In this document: positions 32,884 to 43,236 of the stretch, piece after piece | Layout: every line of letters starts with the position of its first letter | Position numbering within the stretch: the stretch's first letter is position 1 | Assembly: GCA_002717485.1 (NCBI GenBank) | Contig: PBDW01000024.1 | Location: forward strand, 1 to 64,000 | DNA: 64,000 bases | Reading direction: 5' to 3' | Origin: Pelagibacteraceae bacterium | GTDB lineage: Bacteria; Pseudomonadota; Alphaproteobacteria; HIMB59; GCA-002718135 | Notes under the pieces: model-generated | Databases searched by the model: none | Seen by the model: only the letters and a program-made list of their open reading frames with translations | What the model was told of the DNA's origin: nothing | Translations under genes and position numbers: made by a program

Positions 32884-33924
32884 ATGATCAAACCTCAAGA
32901 AAACAAAAATAACACATTAGTTGGCTTATGGCTTGCCCTTTTGTCCTTAATGGTATTTTTAATCATAATTATTGGAGGTTTAACAAGGTTAACCGACTCA
33001 GGTCTTTCAATGGTTGACTGGAGGCCTATTTTAGGATTCTTGCCCCCATTGTCCAATAATGACTGGATGATTGAATTTGAAAAATACAAACGAAGCCCTG
33101 AGTACCTGATTGTTAACTATAGTATGCAAATAGAAGAATTTAAATATATTTTTTATTGGGAATATTTTCATCGCTTATTTGCGAGATTAATTGGTTTTGT
33201 TTTTTTGTTTCCTCTGATTTATTTTATTATAAAAAGATACATATCAAAAACTACATTTTTAAAACTATTAATTGTTTTTTTATTTGGTTTAATACAAGCA
33301 GTTGTAGGTTGGTGGATGGTTAAAAGTGGTCTTGTAGATGACCCTTATGTAAGCCAATATCGTTTATCATTCCATTTAACAATAGCCATAATAATTTTAA
33401 GTATTCTAGTTTGGATGACGTTAGAGAATTTACTTCCAGGCAATAAAGACGGTAATTTAAAAAAATACAAATATTTAAAAATTATATCTTTAATTTTATG
33501 TTTATTAACAATAATATCAGGAAGCTTTGTTTCCGGAACAGATGCTGGTAAATCTTTTAACACCTTTCCTCTAATGGATGGAAAATTTATACCCGAGGGT
33601 TATCTTATTGGAGAAAGTTTAATATTAAATTTTTTTGAAAATACTATTGCTATTCAGTTTAATCACAGATGGTTAGCGGTGTTCACTTTTTTTTGGATTG
33701 TTATTATTAGCATATATATTTCTTTAAACAATAAAAGTTAGAAGATAAGAATTTCCTGCTATGTTGCAATTATTTTATCTAGCTTACAAATACTGGTAGG
33801 AATTTTAACTCTAATAAATAACGTACCAATATATCTGGCAAGTATTCATCAAGCAAATGCTACTTTATTATATATTTCTATTCTTTTTAGTATATTTACA
33901 TTGTCATATGATTTTAAAAAATAA
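32884..33924 (+). pseudogene. ctaA: heme A synthase (COX15/CtaA) with internal in-frame TAG
   Basis: GGLTRLTDSGLSMVDWRP, EYFHRLFAR, FNHRWLAVF; TAG at 33739-33741, then 60 more sense codons in the same frame (..LQILVGILTLINNVPIYLASIHQANATLLY..FKK) to TAA 33922-33924. Confidence 0.88.
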
Positions 33925-34602
33925 ATGAAATATCTAATAGCAATTCTTTTTTTTATTTGTTTTTCCCAAGCTACAGCAGAAACAATTAAGATTCCTAAGA
34001 ATAATAAAATTTTATTTGATATAATCCGAAAAAATAAAACAATTGGCTCGCACATAATTAATTTTAAAAAAGAAAATGGAATATTAAATGTGGATATTAA
34101 AGTTGATATTAAAGTTAAGCTTGGTTTTATTACTCTATATAAATACAGTCATGAGAACAACGAAAATTGGGAAAAATCTGAACTTATAAGTATTTCAACA
34201 AAATCATTAACTAATTCAAAGAAAAAATACATTGTAAATGGGGAACAAAAAAATGACAAATTTGAATTTTACGGAATTGACGGACGTAATATTGTAGAAA
34301 GAAATATTGTTCCTATAAGTTATTGGAATGTTAACTTACTAAAAAGAAAAAATTTTTTGGATACTCAAAAGGGGATAATAAGAGAGTTCACTTTAAGTCA
34401 ATTAGATAGTGAAAAAATAATTTTCGATAATAATGAAGTTGAATGTATAAAGTATGAAATAAAAATTATTACCAAACATAGTAGTGATGAAAAACCATTT
34501 CCTATTATATACGTATGGTATGATAATAATGGCGAATTAATGAAACTATTTTTTAACAGTCCAGAGGATAATTCTAAAATAGATTATGTTAGGATAAAAT
34601 AA
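33925..34602 (+). CDS. DUF6134 family protein, secreted
   Basis: Signal peptide-like N-terminus, ..VPISYWNVNLLKRKNFLDTQKG.. motif. Confidence 0.65.
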   Translation: MKYLIAILFFICFSQATAETIKIPKNNKILFDIIRKNKTIGSHIINFKKENGILNVDIKVDIKVKLGFITLYKYSHENNENWEKSELISISTKSLTNSKKKYIVNGEQKNDKFEFYGIDGRNIVERNIVPISYWNVNLLKRKNFLDTQKGIIREFTLSQLDSEKIIFDNNEVECIKYEIKIITKHSSDEKPFPIIYVWYDNNGELMKLFFNSPEDNSKIDYVRIK

Positions 34603-35369
34603 TGGATAAGAAAAAAATTATCTGGATCGCCGGAGGTTCGACCGGTATAGGAAGAGCTACTGCTATTGAATTCATTAAAAATGGATGGACAGTCATAATT
34701 AATGCCCGCAATAAAGATAATCTTAGAATATTAAAAGATCATACATTAAAATTAAATCTTGAAGGTGTTCTTTATACATTCGAATGCGACAATAGAGAAA
34801 AAAATGATTTGGCAAGAATGATATCTAATATAGAAGAATCAATAGGAGCGATAGATATTGCTATGCTGAATGCAGGAACAACGCATCCGTATTCTGATGA
34901 TTTTAATCTTGAATATTATAATCACGTTGTGAAAACTAATATTTTATCAACTTTAAACTGCATAGATGCGGTTTATCCTTTTTTTAAAAATCGAAAGAGT
35001 GGACATATATCAATTGTTTCCTCTATGGTCGGATTTAGAGGATTGCCCAGAGGATCAGCTTATACTATGACTAAAGCAGCATTAATTAATCTTGCAGAAT
35101 CATTGAACTTTGATTTAAAAAAAATAGGCATCCGCGTTTCGCTGATTAATCCAGGATTTATTAAAACACCTCTAACTGATAAAAATACATTTCCGATGCC
35201 ATTTTTAAAATCTCCTGAATATGCTGCAGAAAAAATATATAATGGCCTTATAAAATCAAAAAAATTTGAAATTATTTTTCCGTATTCATGGTTTATAATA
35301 ATGAAAACACTAAGAATACTTCCTTATAGAATTTATTTTTATATAGTAAAAAAGTTTACAGGACTTTAA
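34602..35369 (+). CDS. SDR family NAD(P)-dependent oxidoreductase
   Basis: GGSTGIGRATA, NAGTT, YTMTKAAL motifs. Confidence 0.92.
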   Translation: MDKKKIIWIAGGSTGIGRATAIEFIKNGWTVIINARNKDNLRILKDHTLKLNLEGVLYTFECDNREKNDLARMISNIEESIGAIDIAMLNAGTTHPYSDDFNLEYYNHVVKTNILSTLNCIDAVYPFFKNRKSGHISIVSSMVGFRGLPRGSAYTMTKAALINLAESLNFDLKKIGIRVSLINPGFIKTPLTDKNTFPMPFLKSPEYAAEKIYNGLIKSKKFEIIFPYSWFIIMKTLRILPYRIYFYIVKKFTGL

Positions 35370-35427
35370 TTGGTAAATTTTTGATTGTACTAGTTACTTA
35401 AACTGCTTTATTCTAGTATCATAAAAT

Positions 35428-35628
35428 ATGGAACAAAATGAAAACCTAAAAAATATTCTTAATCATTTTGAGGAAGAACATCGCGATTTAGATGAAATTA
35501 TTCATCAAATGTACGCAAACAAAACAATTAATTTAATGCAAATTAAAAGACTTAAAAAGAGAAAATTATTATTAAGAGATAAAATTATTAAACTAAAAAA
35601 TCAAATAGAACCAGATATTATAGCATAA
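35428..35628 (+). CDS. YdcH/DUF465 family protein
   Basis: EEHRDLDEIIHQMYANKTINLMQIKRLKKRKLLLRDKI. Confidence 0.85.
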   Translation: MEQNENLKNILNHFEEEHRDLDEIIHQMYANKTINLMQIKRLKKRKLLLRDKIIKLKNQIEPDIIA

Positions 35629-35664
35629 TAGATCACAATATTAGTTAAGTTATTAATTTTATAA

Positions 35665-36267
35665 TTACCTAAAGATTGCAGTTAAAGTTTTTTTTATTTT
35701 TGGAAAAATTGAAGTATTCTTAATTTGCTTTAATAGAAATTTTTCAGTTTTTTCTATACTTTTGCTTTCATCATTTAACCAATAAATTATTGTCGAACTA
35801 TATATTTTGGACAAAATTAGTCTTTTTGTATAATAATTAAAGTCTGTAGATCTATCACCTGCTATGTACCAGATATTATCCACTGTAGCATAAAGTGTTC
35901 TTATCCCTAGTAAAAAATTTTGAGGTCTAGCCAATACTCCAAGAGTTCTTCTGACTAACTCTTTATCTTTGGAGTTTATTTGTAAGCGAAGTCTAATTAT
36001 TTCAAATATCTTTTTATGAGTTGTCAATTTATGCAAGTTCTCATTTTTTTTTAATATTTTGATCATTAAATCTTCTGATTCTTGTATATAAAATTTTAAA
36101 AGATCAATATATCCTTCTGGAAAAAGAACTTTGATTTCATATTCTTTAGAATTTAATTCTTCAGCAATCTCTTTAAATATATGATCACTCCAACCTTCAA
36201 CCATAATATGTTTTTTTGATAATTCTAGAATTTGAAATCTTTTTTTTTGTAGACTATTTTGATTCAT
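35665..36267 (-). CDS. COQ9 family protein
   Basis: TetR-like N-terminus and GVLARPQNFLLGIRTLYATVDNIWYIAGDRSTDFNYYTKRLILSKIYSSTIIYWLND. Confidence 0.88.
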   Translation of the reverse strand: MNQNSLQKKRFQILELSKKHIMVEGWSDHIFKEIAEELNSKEYEIKVLFPEGYIDLLKFYIQESEDLMIKILKKNENLHKLTTHKKIFEIIRLRLQINSKDKELVRRTLGVLARPQNFLLGIRTLYATVDNIWYIAGDRSTDFNYYTKRLILSKIYSSTIIYWLNDESKSIEKTEKFLLKQIKNTSIFPKIKKTLTAIFR

Positions 36268-36793
36268 TTTCTTTTATTACATTTTTTTTTATTTCATCAG
36301 CAAAACCAAAATCTTCAGGACTTGTTAATTTGGAAGTAAAAAGTATTCCATCTAAATGATCGCATTCGTGTTGAATTACACGTGCCTCTAATCCATCTGC
36401 GTCCTTTTTTATTATTTTTCCATTTAGATCATAACCTTTATAAGTAATTTTTTTATATCTTCTTACCTTTCCAAGCATACCAGGAATTGATAGGCACCCC
36501 TCCCAATCATCTTCATAATCTTCACTAATTTTTTTATATGATGGATTAATTAAAGAAATAATTTTTTGGCCTTCATCATTTATTTGATTATTATCTTCAA
36601 AGGAACGGAATATAATTACCCTTTTGCTTAGATGCACCTGAGGAGCTGCCAAACCCAAGCCGTCCGCATCTAATAATGTTTCTGCCATATTTAATATTAA
36701 ATTTTTTAAATCATTTTTTGATATTTTTACTACAGGGCTTGCTTTGGCAAATAAAACGGGATGGCCAATTTTAGCTATTTTTAATATAGACAT
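36254..36793 (-). CDS. def: peptide deformylase
   Basis: GLGLAAPQV, EGCLSIPG, QHECDHLDGILF. Confidence 0.96.
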   Translation of the reverse strand: MSILKIAKIGHPVLFAKASPVVKISKNDLKNLILNMAETLLDADGLGLAAPQVHLSKRVIIFRSFEDNNQINDEGQKIISLINPSYKKISEDYEDDWEGCLSIPGMLGKVRRYKKITYKGYDLNGKIIKKDADGLEARVIQHECDHLDGILFTSKLTSPEDFGFADEIKKNVIKENESK

Positions 36794-36920
36794 AATTAAT
36801 ACTAATATAGATGGATTTTTAAGGATTCAATTTTAAAATACTTATTTTTTAATTATTTATCAAAGATATTTGCATATTTCATTGACCTGTGTTAATTAAC
36901 GCAACCTCAATGGAGATAAA

Positions 36921-37121
36921 TTGGTTTTAGAAGTAACAGTAAAAGATAATAATTTAGAACAAGCGCTACGCAATCTTAAGAAAAAGATGCAAAGAGAAGG
37001 GCTTTATAGGGAGATGAAGCTTAGAAAATATTATGAAAAGCCTTCATTAAAAAGAGCGAGAGAGAAAACCGAATCAATTAGAAGATATAGAAAACTTCAA
37101 AGAAAGAATTCGGATATATAA
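36921..37121 (+). CDS. rpsU: 30S ribosomal protein S21, TTG start
   Basis: [46 protein letters not shown] at 36912-36915, 5 nt before TTG. Confidence 0.94.
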   Translation: MVLEVTVKDNNLEQALRNLKKKMQREGLYREMKLRKYYEKPSLKRAREKTESIRRYRKLQRKNSDI

Positions 37122-37123
37122 CT

Positions 37124-38521
37124 TTATATATTATCTAAAGATTTAACAATATCTTCACACATCTTTTTTGCATCACCAAATAGCATTGTAGTGTTGTTTC
37201 TGTAAAAAAGATCATTATCAACTCCGGAATAACCTGTTGCTAAAGAGCGCTTAACAAAAAGAACTGTGCCAGATCTCTCAACATCTAGTATTGGCATTCC
37301 ATAAATAGGACTTGATTTATCACTTTTTGCTGAAGGATTGGTAACATCATTTGCCCCGATTACAAAACTTACCTCAGTCATTGGAAAGTCAGGATTTATT
37401 TCTTCTAATTCTAAAACCTCATCATAAGAAACATTGGCCTCAGCTAATAAAACATTCATATGACCAGGCATTCTTCCCGCAACTGGATGGATTGCATATC
37501 TTACTTTTATCTTTTCCCTTTTAAGTATGTCACACATCTCTCTTAAAGCATGCTGAGCTTGAGCAACAGCCATTCCATAACCCGGGACAATAATTACTGA
37601 CTCAGAGTTTTTAAGAATATATGCAGCATCTTCTGCATTACCTTGCCTGAAAGTTTTATCAGAATCTTTTTCAGATTGAGTTTGAGACTGTTCTCCTCCA
37701 AAACCTCCTAATATCACACTTATGATTGATCTGTTCATACCTTTGCTCATAATATAACTTAAAATTGCCCCCGAAGAACCAACAAGAGCTCCTGTAATAA
37801 TTAATAAATTATTACTTAAGGTGAAGCCTATTCCGCATGCCGCCCAACCTGAATAAGAATTTAACATCGATATTACAACAGGCATATCCGCACCACCAAT
37901 TGGAATAACTACTAAAATCCCAAATAATATGGAAATAATAACTATTATCCAAAAGTATGACTCAATCTCATTTGCAACAAAAAATAAAATCAAAATCAAA
38001 ATAACTAGAAGCAACAAGCCATTTAGTGCATGTTGAAATTTAAAAGTTACAGGATTGCCTGAAACCAACCCTTGTAGTTTACAGAATGCTAGTACTGATC
38101 CAGAAAAAGTAACCGCTCCTATGAATAAACCTATACTCATTTCAACAAGGCTACTTCTATGAATATCGCCAAAATTACCTATTCCAAATGCTTCAGGCCT
38201 ATAAAAAGCTGCCGCAGCTACGAAAACAGCGGCCAAACCAACCAAACTGTGAAAAGCAGCTACTAATTGAGGAAGTGCAGTCATTTTAATTCTTAAAGCA
38301 ATTAATGTGCCGATTGATCCTCCTATAATAATTGCTATTGAGATTTCAAAATAATTAATAACAATTTTTGTAGATAATGTTGTAATTACAGCCAGCGCCA
38401 TACCAGCAATACCATAGATATTGCCCCTTCTTGAAGATTCAGGGTGCGACAAACCTCTTAAAGAAAATATAAAAAGAACTGCAGAAATTAAATATAATAT
38501 TAGAGTGAGATCGCTTGACAT
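37124..38521 (-). CDS. pntB: NAD(P)+ transhydrogenase subunit beta
   Basis: VPGYGMAVAQAQHALREM, HPVAGRMPGHMNVLLAEA, GANDVTNPSA. Confidence 0.95.
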   Translation of the reverse strand: MSSDLTLILYLISAVLFIFSLRGLSHPESSRRGNIYGIAGMALAVITTLSTKIVINYFEISIAIIIGGSIGTLIALRIKMTALPQLVAAFHSLVGLAAVFVAAAAFYRPEAFGIGNFGDIHRSSLVEMSIGLFIGAVTFSGSVLAFCKLQGLVSGNPVTFKFQHALNGLLLLVILILILFFVANEIESYFWIIVIISILFGILVVIPIGGADMPVVISMLNSYSGWAACGIGFTLSNNLLIITGALVGSSGAILSYIMSKGMNRSIISVILGGFGGEQSQTQSEKDSDKTFRQGNAEDAAYILKNSESVIIVPGYGMAVAQAQHALREMCDILKREKIKVRYAIHPVAGRMPGHMNVLLAEANVSYDEVLELEEINPDFPMTEVSFVIGANDVTNPSAKSDKSSPIYGMPILDVERSGTVLFVKRSLATGYSGVDNDLFYRNNTTMLFGDAKKMCEDIVKSLDNI

Positions 38522-38527
38522 ATTAAA

Positions 38528-38842
38528 CTATTTATTTTTTGTTTTTTTCTTAAACATTGAGAGCATTCTATAAGTAACTATAAAACCACCAAATATATTT
38601 ACTGATGCTAATACTACTGCTATTAAACCAAAAATCTTCGCTATGTTATTATCTAAAGGACCCGCAGCATATAATGCTCCTACAATTATTACGCTTGAAA
38701 TTGCATTTGTAACGCTCATTAAAGGCGAGTGAAGTGCTGGTGTAACTGACCATACTACATAATATCCAATAAAACATGCTAAAACAAAAACAGTCAGGCC
38801 ACTAATAAAAACTGATGAGTTCGTAAATTCAAAAATTTCCAT
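38528..38842 (-). CDS. NAD(P) transhydrogenase alpha subunit, membrane domain (PntA part 2)
   Basis: [32 protein letters not shown]. Confidence 0.92.
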   Translation of the reverse strand: MEIFEFTNSSVFISGLTVFVLACFIGYYVVWSVTPALHSPLMSVTNAISSVIIVGALYAAGPLDNNIAKIFGLIAVVLASVNIFGGFIVTYRMLSMFKKKTKNK

Positions 38843-39966
38843 TATTTAAAACCTTCCAATATAACTTTACCATTATGGGTAATAACAACAGCATTAATGA
38901 TTTCATCCTGCCAGTCGAACTTAATTTTTTTATTTTCAATATCAACTATTAATGGCAAAAAACTTGTCAAGTTTTTTGCATATAATGAAGAAGCATCTTT
39001 TGCAACTCTACCTTGCATATTAGAGTATCCAATTATCCTTATATTGTTGTGATTTACGACTTCATCTATCTTGCTTAAAGGACAGTTGCCGCCAGTTTCC
39101 ACAGCCAAATCTACAATTATAGATCCTGGTTTCATACTCATTACCATTTCTTCAGTCACTAGTGTAGGTGCGGAACGTCCTGGAATAAGGGCAGTGCATA
39201 TCACAATATCTTGTTTTTTAAGTGTTTCTGCAATTAACTTAGATTGTTTTTCTTTAAATTTATTACTCATTTCTTTAGCATATCCACTTGAAGTTTCAGC
39301 GTTTTTTGCCTCATCATCATCGACCATAATAAACTTTGCCCCTAAACTCTCTACCTGCTCTTTAACTGCAGGTCTAACATCAGTTGCTGAAACTACCGCT
39401 CCTAAGCGTTTTGCTGTTGCTATCGCCTGGAGACCTGCTACTCCTGCTCCTAAAACCATAACCTTTGCTGGATTAATCCTACCAGCTGCAGTCATCATCA
39501 TTGGAAATGCTTTATTAAATTCATAAGAAGCATCAATGACTGACCTATATCCAGCAAGATTTGCTTGAGAGGATAAAACATCCATACTTTGAGCCCTGCT
39601 TATACGAGGAATTAATTCCATAGCAATAGATGTTATTTTATATTCTTTTAAAGAAACCAATAAGTCTTTATTCTTATACGGATTTATTGAACCTATAAGA
39701 GTTGTATTATGATTAAATTTTTTTAAATCATTTATTGGAGGTAGTTGAACTACTAAACACACCTCAACAGATTCTAAACATTTGTTTCTATCAGTTATAT
39801 TTGCACCGACATTTTCAAAATCTTTATTTAGATAACCAGACCTAAGACCAGCATTTTTTTCTATATAAACTTCAAAACCTAGTTTTTTTAAAGTTCTTAC
39901 ACTTTCAGGAGTGGTTGCCACCCTGGTTTCAAATTTATCAATTTCTTTTAGAACAGATAATTTCAT
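38842..39966 (-). CDS. NAD(P) transhydrogenase alpha subunit, NAD-binding domain (PntA part 1)
   Basis: [42 protein letters not shown]. Confidence 0.95.
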   Translation of the reverse strand: MKLSVLKEIDKFETRVATTPESVRTLKKLGFEVYIEKNAGLRSGYLNKDFENVGANITDRNKCLESVEVCLVVQLPPINDLKKFNHNTTLIGSINPYKNKDLLVSLKEYKITSIAMELIPRISRAQSMDVLSSQANLAGYRSVIDASYEFNKAFPMMMTAAGRINPAKVMVLGAGVAGLQAIATAKRLGAVVSATDVRPAVKEQVESLGAKFIMVDDDEAKNAETSSGYAKEMSNKFKEKQSKLIAETLKKQDIVICTALIPGRSAPTLVTEEMVMSMKPGSIIVDLAVETGGNCPLSKIDEVVNHNNIRIIGYSNMQGRVAKDASSLYAKNLTSFLPLIVDIENKKIKFDWQDEIINAVVITHNGKVILEGFK

Positions 39967-39995
39967 AAAATATTCTTTTGGATATTTATATATGT

Positions 39996-41345
39996 TTATA
40001 GATATAGCTTAGCATTTTTTAAAGTTTTTTGTTGACGTATATCTACATCTTTGATCGAAAAACCATCAATTAGTTCGTTAAATATCCTATACCAATTTAA
40101 CTCCGCTTTTAGATGCATAAATATTGAACCCAAACCTACTGCTGCTCTGTCCATAAATACAAACTCTCTAGGTGGCCTTATTCCGCCTATCTTTCGAAGT
40201 TCTTTATGAACTTCTGAAGCTACATTTGCCCCATACACTCCACTTTCATTCTCCTGAATTTTTTGTTTTTTATCCTGCATTAAAGGTGCATAAACAAATT
40301 GCGCCCATTTGTTTAAAACTTCAAGTTTTCTTCTTGTGATATCCGTAAATCCCCATTGTTCATAAGCATATACAGCTTTATCAGCATTATTATCTTTTAA
40401 GGCGTTATAAAGATTAATAACGCCACTGATAAATTTTCCATCAAAAAAACGCATACATCCAAAATCAAACAAATTAATAGATAAATCTTCACGTACAGTA
40501 TAGTTGCCAAGATGTGGGTCGCCATGAATTATTCCGAATTTATAAAATGGAAGATACCAAGATAAAAACATATTTTTTGCTATAATGTTTCTTTCTTTTA
40601 AAGTTCTATTTTTAAAATCTAAAAGATTTTTCCCCCTTAACCATTCCATTGTAATTAATCTTGATGTTGATATTTTATTATAAACTTTTGGGATATGAAC
40701 ATATTTTTTTTGTTTAAAAATTTCATTAAAAACAATCATAGATTTTTTTTCTCTATCATAATCTAATTCTTCTAAGAGTCTGTCAGTTACCTCTTTATAT
40801 ATTTCATCAGTTTTTATAGCTTTATTATATGATTGATATATTGATAACAGTAAGTTAAATTGATTTAGATCTGCTTTTATAGCTGATAGCATATCTGGAT
40901 ATTGCAATTTGCATGCTACTGTACTTCCATCTTTTAATTTTGCTTTATGAACCTGTCCTAACGATGCCGCCCTAGAAGCTATTCTATTAAATTGACTAAA
41001 TTTTTTTTGCCAATCCGCTCCCAGCTCTCCATTCATTCTTCTTTTGACAAAAAGCCATCCCATAGAAGGGGCATTACTTTGAAGTTCAGTAAATTCTTTG
41101 GTGTATTCTGGAGGAAGTATATCCGGAATTGTGGCTGTTAACTGGGCAATTTTCATTATAGGACCCTTAATGTTTCCTAGTGCAAGACTTAAATTTTTTG
41201 CATGCTTATTGTTATCAAATGAAAGTCCTAGATATTTTTCTCCTGCAAACTTAGAGGCTATTCCCCCAACTACGCCACCAACCTTAGCATATCTTTTGAT
41301 TTTTTTTGAAAGTTTTGGCTTTTCAGATATCTTATCTTTTAACAT
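39996..41345 (-). CDS. ABC1/AarF (UbiB-like) kinase family protein
   Basis: KxGQ-like KIAQL, ASLGQVHKAKLKDGSTVACKLQYP, HGDPHLGNY, FDFGCMR. Confidence 0.9.
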   Translation of the reverse strand: MLKDKISEKPKLSKKIKRYAKVGGVVGGIASKFAGEKYLGLSFDNNKHAKNLSLALGNIKGPIMKIAQLTATIPDILPPEYTKEFTELQSNAPSMGWLFVKRRMNGELGADWQKKFSQFNRIASRAASLGQVHKAKLKDGSTVACKLQYPDMLSAIKADLNQFNLLLSIYQSYNKAIKTDEIYKEVTDRLLEELDYDREKKSMIVFNEIFKQKKYVHIPKVYNKISTSRLITMEWLRGKNLLDFKNRTLKERNIIAKNMFLSWYLPFYKFGIIHGDPHLGNYTVREDLSINLFDFGCMRFFDGKFISGVINLYNALKDNNADKAVYAYEQWGFTDITRRKLEVLNKWAQFVYAPLMQDKKQKIQENESGVYGANVASEVHKELRKIGGIRPPREFVFMDRAAVGLGSIFMHLKAELNWYRIFNELIDGFSIKDVDIRQQKTLKNAKLYL

Positions 41346-43160
41346 TTATGATTCTAATTCCTCTAATTCGGTAATTAATTTATTAATTACTTCCAGACCA
41401 AATTTCCAAAACAATTTATTCGAAGGATTAAGTTTGAAGGGTTTTAATAAATCTTTATAATTTTTACTACCTCCTGCACGCAAGAGATTCATATAATTAA
41501 CTTCAAAATTTTTAGGAGATTTTTCATATTTAGAATATAAAGTATTTACCAAACAGTCTCCAAATGCATATGCATAAACATAAAAAGGCGTATGAATAAA
41601 ATGTGGTATGTATGCCCAATAATACTTATATTCATTTTGAAGTTTAATTGATGGACCAAGACTTTCTGATTGAACTTTCATCCAAATCTGGCATATATTA
41701 TCAGTTGTTAATTCTGATAATTTTCTCCTAGTGTGAAGTTCTTTTTCAAATTCAAAAAATGCAATTTGTCTAACTACTGTGTTTAGCATATCTTCTACTT
41801 TATTAGCAATTATAGCCTTTCTGTTAACCGGATCTTTCTCTTTTGATAATAGATTCCTAAATGTTAGCATTTCTCCAAAAACACTTGCTGTTTCTGCAAG
41901 AGTCAATGGTGTCGAAGAATTAAAATGACCCTGCTCTGCAGCTAAATATTGATGTATTCCATGGCCAAGTTCGTGAGCAAGTGTAGAAACATCTCTAAAT
42001 TTGCCTTGGTAATTTACTAATATATATGGATGTACTGATGGTACCGTTGATGCAGAAAAAGCACCAGATTGCTTGCCTCTTCTTACCGGGGCATCAATCC
42101 ATGATTTTTCAAAAAAGATTTCGACAATTTTAGACATTTCATTACTAAAACTTCCATATGATTCGATAACAATTTCTTTGGCTTCTTTCCAACTATAAGT
42201 CTTATTAAGATAAAATGGCAATGGGGCATTTCTATCCCAATATGATAATTGTTTCTTATTTAACCATTTTGCCTTTAGATAATAGTATCTATGTGAAAGT
42301 TTAGGGTAATAATTTTTTACAGATTTAGACAATGAATCAATAACTTCATCCTCAACTAAATTTGATAGATTCCTAGAACTTACCGAGTTATTAAAATTTC
42401 TCCAATCATCATTAATGCTTTTATCTTTTGCTAGATTATTAGAAATAGAAGTAAATATATTAATATTATTTTTTAATGTTAAACTTATTGATTGTGCAGC
42501 ATTTTTTCTTTTTTGTGAATTTGAATCGGATAAATAATTAAAGATTTCTGTGCTTAATAAATTTTTTCCTTCAAAAGGAAATCTCATTGAAGCCATCATT
42601 TCATCAAATAATCTTATCCATGCCAAAGAAGATGTTATATTTTTATCCTGGAGTATTTTCTCTAAATCTTTGCTTAATTGATGTTTTTTAAACATTCTAG
42701 AGTTACTTATCCAGTTTTTATATTTTTTTAATTTTATAGAGTTAAGATATCGATTCATTTTTTTTTCTTCGATCAAATTCAATTCTAAATTAAAAAAAAT
42801 TGTACTTGAATGGTATTTAGTTACCTTCTCTTTTATTGTCTGAAAAAAAATTTTATTCTTTTCATTTTGCATATCTTCTGCAAATAGCAAGTGCGCATAA
42901 GATAAAATTTTACATATCATTTCATCAATTATTTCAATTTTAGTTATAGCTTTTAAAAGTTTATTGGGATCTAGCTCTTTAACCTTCCCTTCATATTCTT
43001 TTTCGAAATTCTTGGATAATTTTTTTATTTTTAAAAGATCTTTATTTATTTTTTGTGAATTAATACCCTTATAGATATCGTTTAAATTCCAGGTAGGGAG
43101 CCTGCCCAAATTGATACTCTTGATATTTTTTCTTTTTTTCAGCATAATAATTAAGTTCAA
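41346..43160 (-). CDS. pepF: M3 family oligoendopeptidase F
   Basis: HELGHGIHQYLAAEQG zinc motif and PepF-like C-terminus. Confidence 0.92.
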   Translation of the reverse strand: MNLIIMLKKRKNIKSINLGRLPTWNLNDIYKGINSQKINKDLLKIKKLSKNFEKEYEGKVKELDPNKLLKAITKIEIIDEMICKILSYAHLLFAEDMQNEKNKIFFQTIKEKVTKYHSSTIFFNLELNLIEEKKMNRYLNSIKLKKYKNWISNSRMFKKHQLSKDLEKILQDKNITSSLAWIRLFDEMMASMRFPFEGKNLLSTEIFNYLSDSNSQKRKNAAQSISLTLKNNINIFTSISNNLAKDKSINDDWRNFNNSVSSRNLSNLVEDEVIDSLSKSVKNYYPKLSHRYYYLKAKWLNKKQLSYWDRNAPLPFYLNKTYSWKEAKEIVIESYGSFSNEMSKIVEIFFEKSWIDAPVRRGKQSGAFSASTVPSVHPYILVNYQGKFRDVSTLAHELGHGIHQYLAAEQGHFNSSTPLTLAETASVFGEMLTFRNLLSKEKDPVNRKAIIANKVEDMLNTVVRQIAFFEFEKELHTRRKLSELTTDNICQIWMKVQSESLGPSIKLQNEYKYYWAYIPHFIHTPFYVYAYAFGDCLVNTLYSKYEKSPKNFEVNYMNLLRAGGSKNYKDLLKPFKLNPSNKLFWKFGLEVINKLITELEELES

Positions 43161-43236
43161 TTTTTATAATGGAAAATATATGTTATAGTGGATATAGTTA
43201 AATATTGCTATAATTCCAAGAAAGATAATTGAATAT

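Noticed and set aside
39071-39526. 151-aa plus ORF over pntA
   Set aside because: Antisense shadow of the transhydrogenase alpha gene
37124-39966. Apparent split of pntA into two ORFs, considered as a frameshift
   Set aside because: Two-gene alpha subunit is the normal arrangement in many alphaproteobacteria; both ORFs have proper starts and stops
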